The notes below the pieces were generated by a model. The model saw only the letters and a program-made list of their open reading frames with translations. It was not told the origin of the DNA and ran no database searches. From Actinomycetes bacterium (GTDB taxonomy: Bacteria > Actinomycetota > Actinomycetes > S36-B12 > GCA-2699445), in contig JAHZKU010000149.1 of the NCBI GenBank assembly GCA_022600255.1, positions 1 to 7,168 on the forward strand: a stretch of 7,168 nucleotides of DNA, written 5' to 3'. Position numbers and translations under genes: made by a program. This document shows positions 6,098-7,168 of the stretch, piece after piece; positions within the stretch are counted from its first letter, which is position 1; every line of letters starts with the position of its first letter.

Positions 6098-6610
6098 TCA
6101 GCGTCGCACTATCGTAGCGGCCGCGATACTGGCAGCGGAGTCGAGTACAGTCACCGCTTCATACGACTCATTGGGCAGTTGCTCTAGCGTGCTCCTCAGA
6201 GCATCCTGCTGCCGTTGCAGCACCTTGCGTTCAAAGTGCCGATCGGTGCGCGTACGCCAGCGTTCCTCACAGACGGCCCACCCCGGATTCAGAACGATCA
6301 CGTGCACGGGGATTCGCCATCTGGACGCTAGGCCGCGCAGCGTTTGCCGCGCCTGGGAGTGGAGGTTCGTTGCGTCAACGACGGTGAACCGCCCCCTTCG
6401 GAGCCGTTCATGCAGAATCAGGTGCAGCACCTCAAATGCGGCTCGGTTGGCGCTCTGATCGTTTTCGTCGTCGGCCACCAACGCGCGGCAGGTGTCTGAC
6501 GAGAGCGTCTCGAACGCAGCAAAGTGGGCGGCAGCAAACGTCGTCTTCCCGGCCCCACTAATACCGACCAAGAGCACCAAGGCATTGTTGGGAAGGACGA
6601 TTGGGGACAT
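6098..6610 (-). CDS. Stand-alone polynucleotide-kinase-like P-loop protein (AAA_33 / Pnkp kinase-module type)
   Basis: 170 residues from the ATG at 6610. The start overlaps the stop of the upstream aminotransferase gene as TGATG, so translation is probably coupled. Visible motifs are the P-loop GISGAGKTT (16-24), LSSDTCRALVADDENDQ (36-52), TVVDATNLH (76-84), and an Arg-rich lid, RTRTDRHFERKVLQRQ (119-134). This order and the SSDxCRxLVxDDENDQ block match, from memory, the N-terminal 5'-OH polynucleotide kinase module of bacterial Pnkp (Clostridium thermocellum), whose Asp38 and Arg41 act on the phosphate acceptor; Asp39 and Arg42 align here. Pnkp continues into phosphatase and ligase modules, but this protein ends after the kinase module. 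Its substrate may be RNA, DNA or a small molecule. A longer frame starting at 6679 lies inside the aminotransferase gene and is unlikely. No strong Shine-Dalgarno sequence is seen. Confidence 0.85.
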   Translation of the reverse strand: MSPIVLPNNALVLLVGISGAGKTTFAAAHFAAFETLSSDTCRALVADDENDQSANRAAFEVLHLILHERLRRGRFTVVDATNLHSQARQTLRGLASRWRIPVHVIVLNPGWAVCEERWRTRTDRHFERKVLQRQQDALRSTLEQLPNESYEAVTVLDSAASIAAATIVRR

Positions 6611-7168
6611 CAGCCAACCAGCGCGGCTAGGCGATCGAGCGCGGTCTGGAGCACGGCGGGTTGTTTGCAGAATGCCCACCGCACGTATGGCGAAGAGATT
6701 TCCGGGTGGTCGCTGAGGGCCACTTCCGGGATCGCCACCAGGCCGGCGCGTTCCGGGAGCGCGTCACAGAAGTCTCCTCCTGAGGCGAAGCCAACCGGGC
6801 GCACGTCGGTGGTGACGAAGTAGCTGCCCTGTGACGGCAGAAAGGAGAAGCCCAGGCCGCGGAGGCCATCAGAAAACAGATCGCGTCGCAATTTGAGTTG
6901 GGCGCGGAACTGGGTGAAGTATTCGTTCTCAGGATCTTGGTTGGCTGATTCCAACGCGTCCGCGATAGCCCACTGAAAAGGCCCACTGGACACGTAGGAC
7001 AAATGCTGTCGGACTGTTCGCACCGCTGCGATCAAGTCCGCAGGTCCGGTGCCCCACCCGACTTTCCACCCGGTGAAGGAGAATGATTTCCCAGCAGATC
7101 CGATTGTGATGGTGCGTTCCCACATACCCGGCAGAGACGCGATCGGGATGTGTTGGTGTCCGGGGTAC
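6610..7168 (-). CDS. Class I/II PLP-dependent aminotransferase, C-terminal part (gene runs off the right edge)
   Basis: The last 185 codons plus TGA (6612-6610) are present; the N-terminal half lies beyond 7168. The fragment begins YPGHQHIPIASLPGMWERT, then ITIGSAGKSFSFTGWKVGW. The lysine in SAGKSFS (codon 7089-7087) is the one that binds pyridoxal phosphate. Near the end, YVRWAFCK carries the arginine expected to hold the substrate carboxylate. The GMxERTxTIGSAGKxFSxTGWKVGW pattern is that of the kynurenine/methionine/DapC-like aminotransferase subgroup. In mycobacteria a relative is annotated as succinyldiaminopimelate aminotransferase DapC (Rv0858c), so lysine/cell-wall synthesis or general amino-acid transamination is possible. 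I do not choose between these. The ATG at 7125 is internal, because homologous sequence continues upstream to the edge. The stop overlaps the start of the downstream kinase gene. Confidence 0.92.
   Translation of the reverse strand, partial: YPGHQHIPIASLPGMWERTITIGSAGKSFSFTGWKVGWGTGPADLIAAVRTVRQHLSYVSSGPFQWAIADALESANQDPENEYFTQFRAQLKLRRDLFSDGLRGLGFSFLPSQGSYFVTTDVRPVGFASGGDFCDALPERAGLVAIPEVALSDHPEISSPYVRWAFCKQPAVLQTALDRLAALVG

Noticed and set aside
6611..6679. Longer start for the kinase gene at 6679
   Set aside because: The extra 23 residues lie inside the aminotransferase coding sequence and precede a normal kinase N-terminus; the TGATG overlap at 6612-6608 favours 6610.
6075..6823. Open frames on the + strand opposite the kinase and aminotransferase genes
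   Set aside because: They show low-complexity Arg/Ser-rich translations without motifs, while the - strand frames hold clear P-loop and PLP-lysine motifs.

Overview
The window looks like part of an actinobacterial chromosome. The main evidence is the gene order dnaK-grpE-dnaJ-hspR: HspR is the MerR-type heat-shock repressor typical of Actinobacteria. The DnaK tail (…DDVVDAEIVEEDEDK), a GrpE with the actinobacterial TDxR(K/R)xDPET tail motif, and moderately high GC (roughly 60 percent by eye) agree with this. The genus cannot be named from the window.

Left part (1-5072, + strand) is a compact protein-quality-control cluster. It holds the last 45 codons of dnaK, grpE overlapping it by ATGA, dnaJ after 33 bases, hspR one base after dnaJ, and clpB after a 116-base gap. 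DnaK-DnaJ-GrpE form the Hsp70 folding cycle. ClpB is the Hsp100 disaggregase that works with them. HspR is the expected repressor of the operon; in Streptomyces it uses DnaK as co-repressor. The dnaK promoter and its operator lie to the left, outside the window. No HAIR operator is visible before clpB.

Middle (5073-6041, + strand) is a patatin-like phospholipase gene. It has no Shine-Dalgarno sequence, but a TAATTT -10 box sits six bases before its ATG, so it is probably a leaderless, separately transcribed gene.

Right part (6098-7168, - strand) is a convergent two-gene unit. A class I/II PLP aminotransferase, cut by the window edge, reads into a stand-alone 170-residue polynucleotide-kinase-like P-loop protein through a TGATG stop/start overlap. 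The kinase strongly resembles the N-terminal kinase module of the bacterial RNA-repair enzyme Pnkp, but here it stands without the phosphatase and ligase modules. An imperfect hairpin lies between the two convergent units.

Most of the window is orthodox. The most unusual item is a perfect 15-bp inverted repeat with a C(TCCG)G tetraloop, buried in the disordered 5' end of grpE (156-189). The next is the solo Pnkp-type kinase. No RNA genes, mobile elements, CRISPR arrays or complete new defence system were seen.
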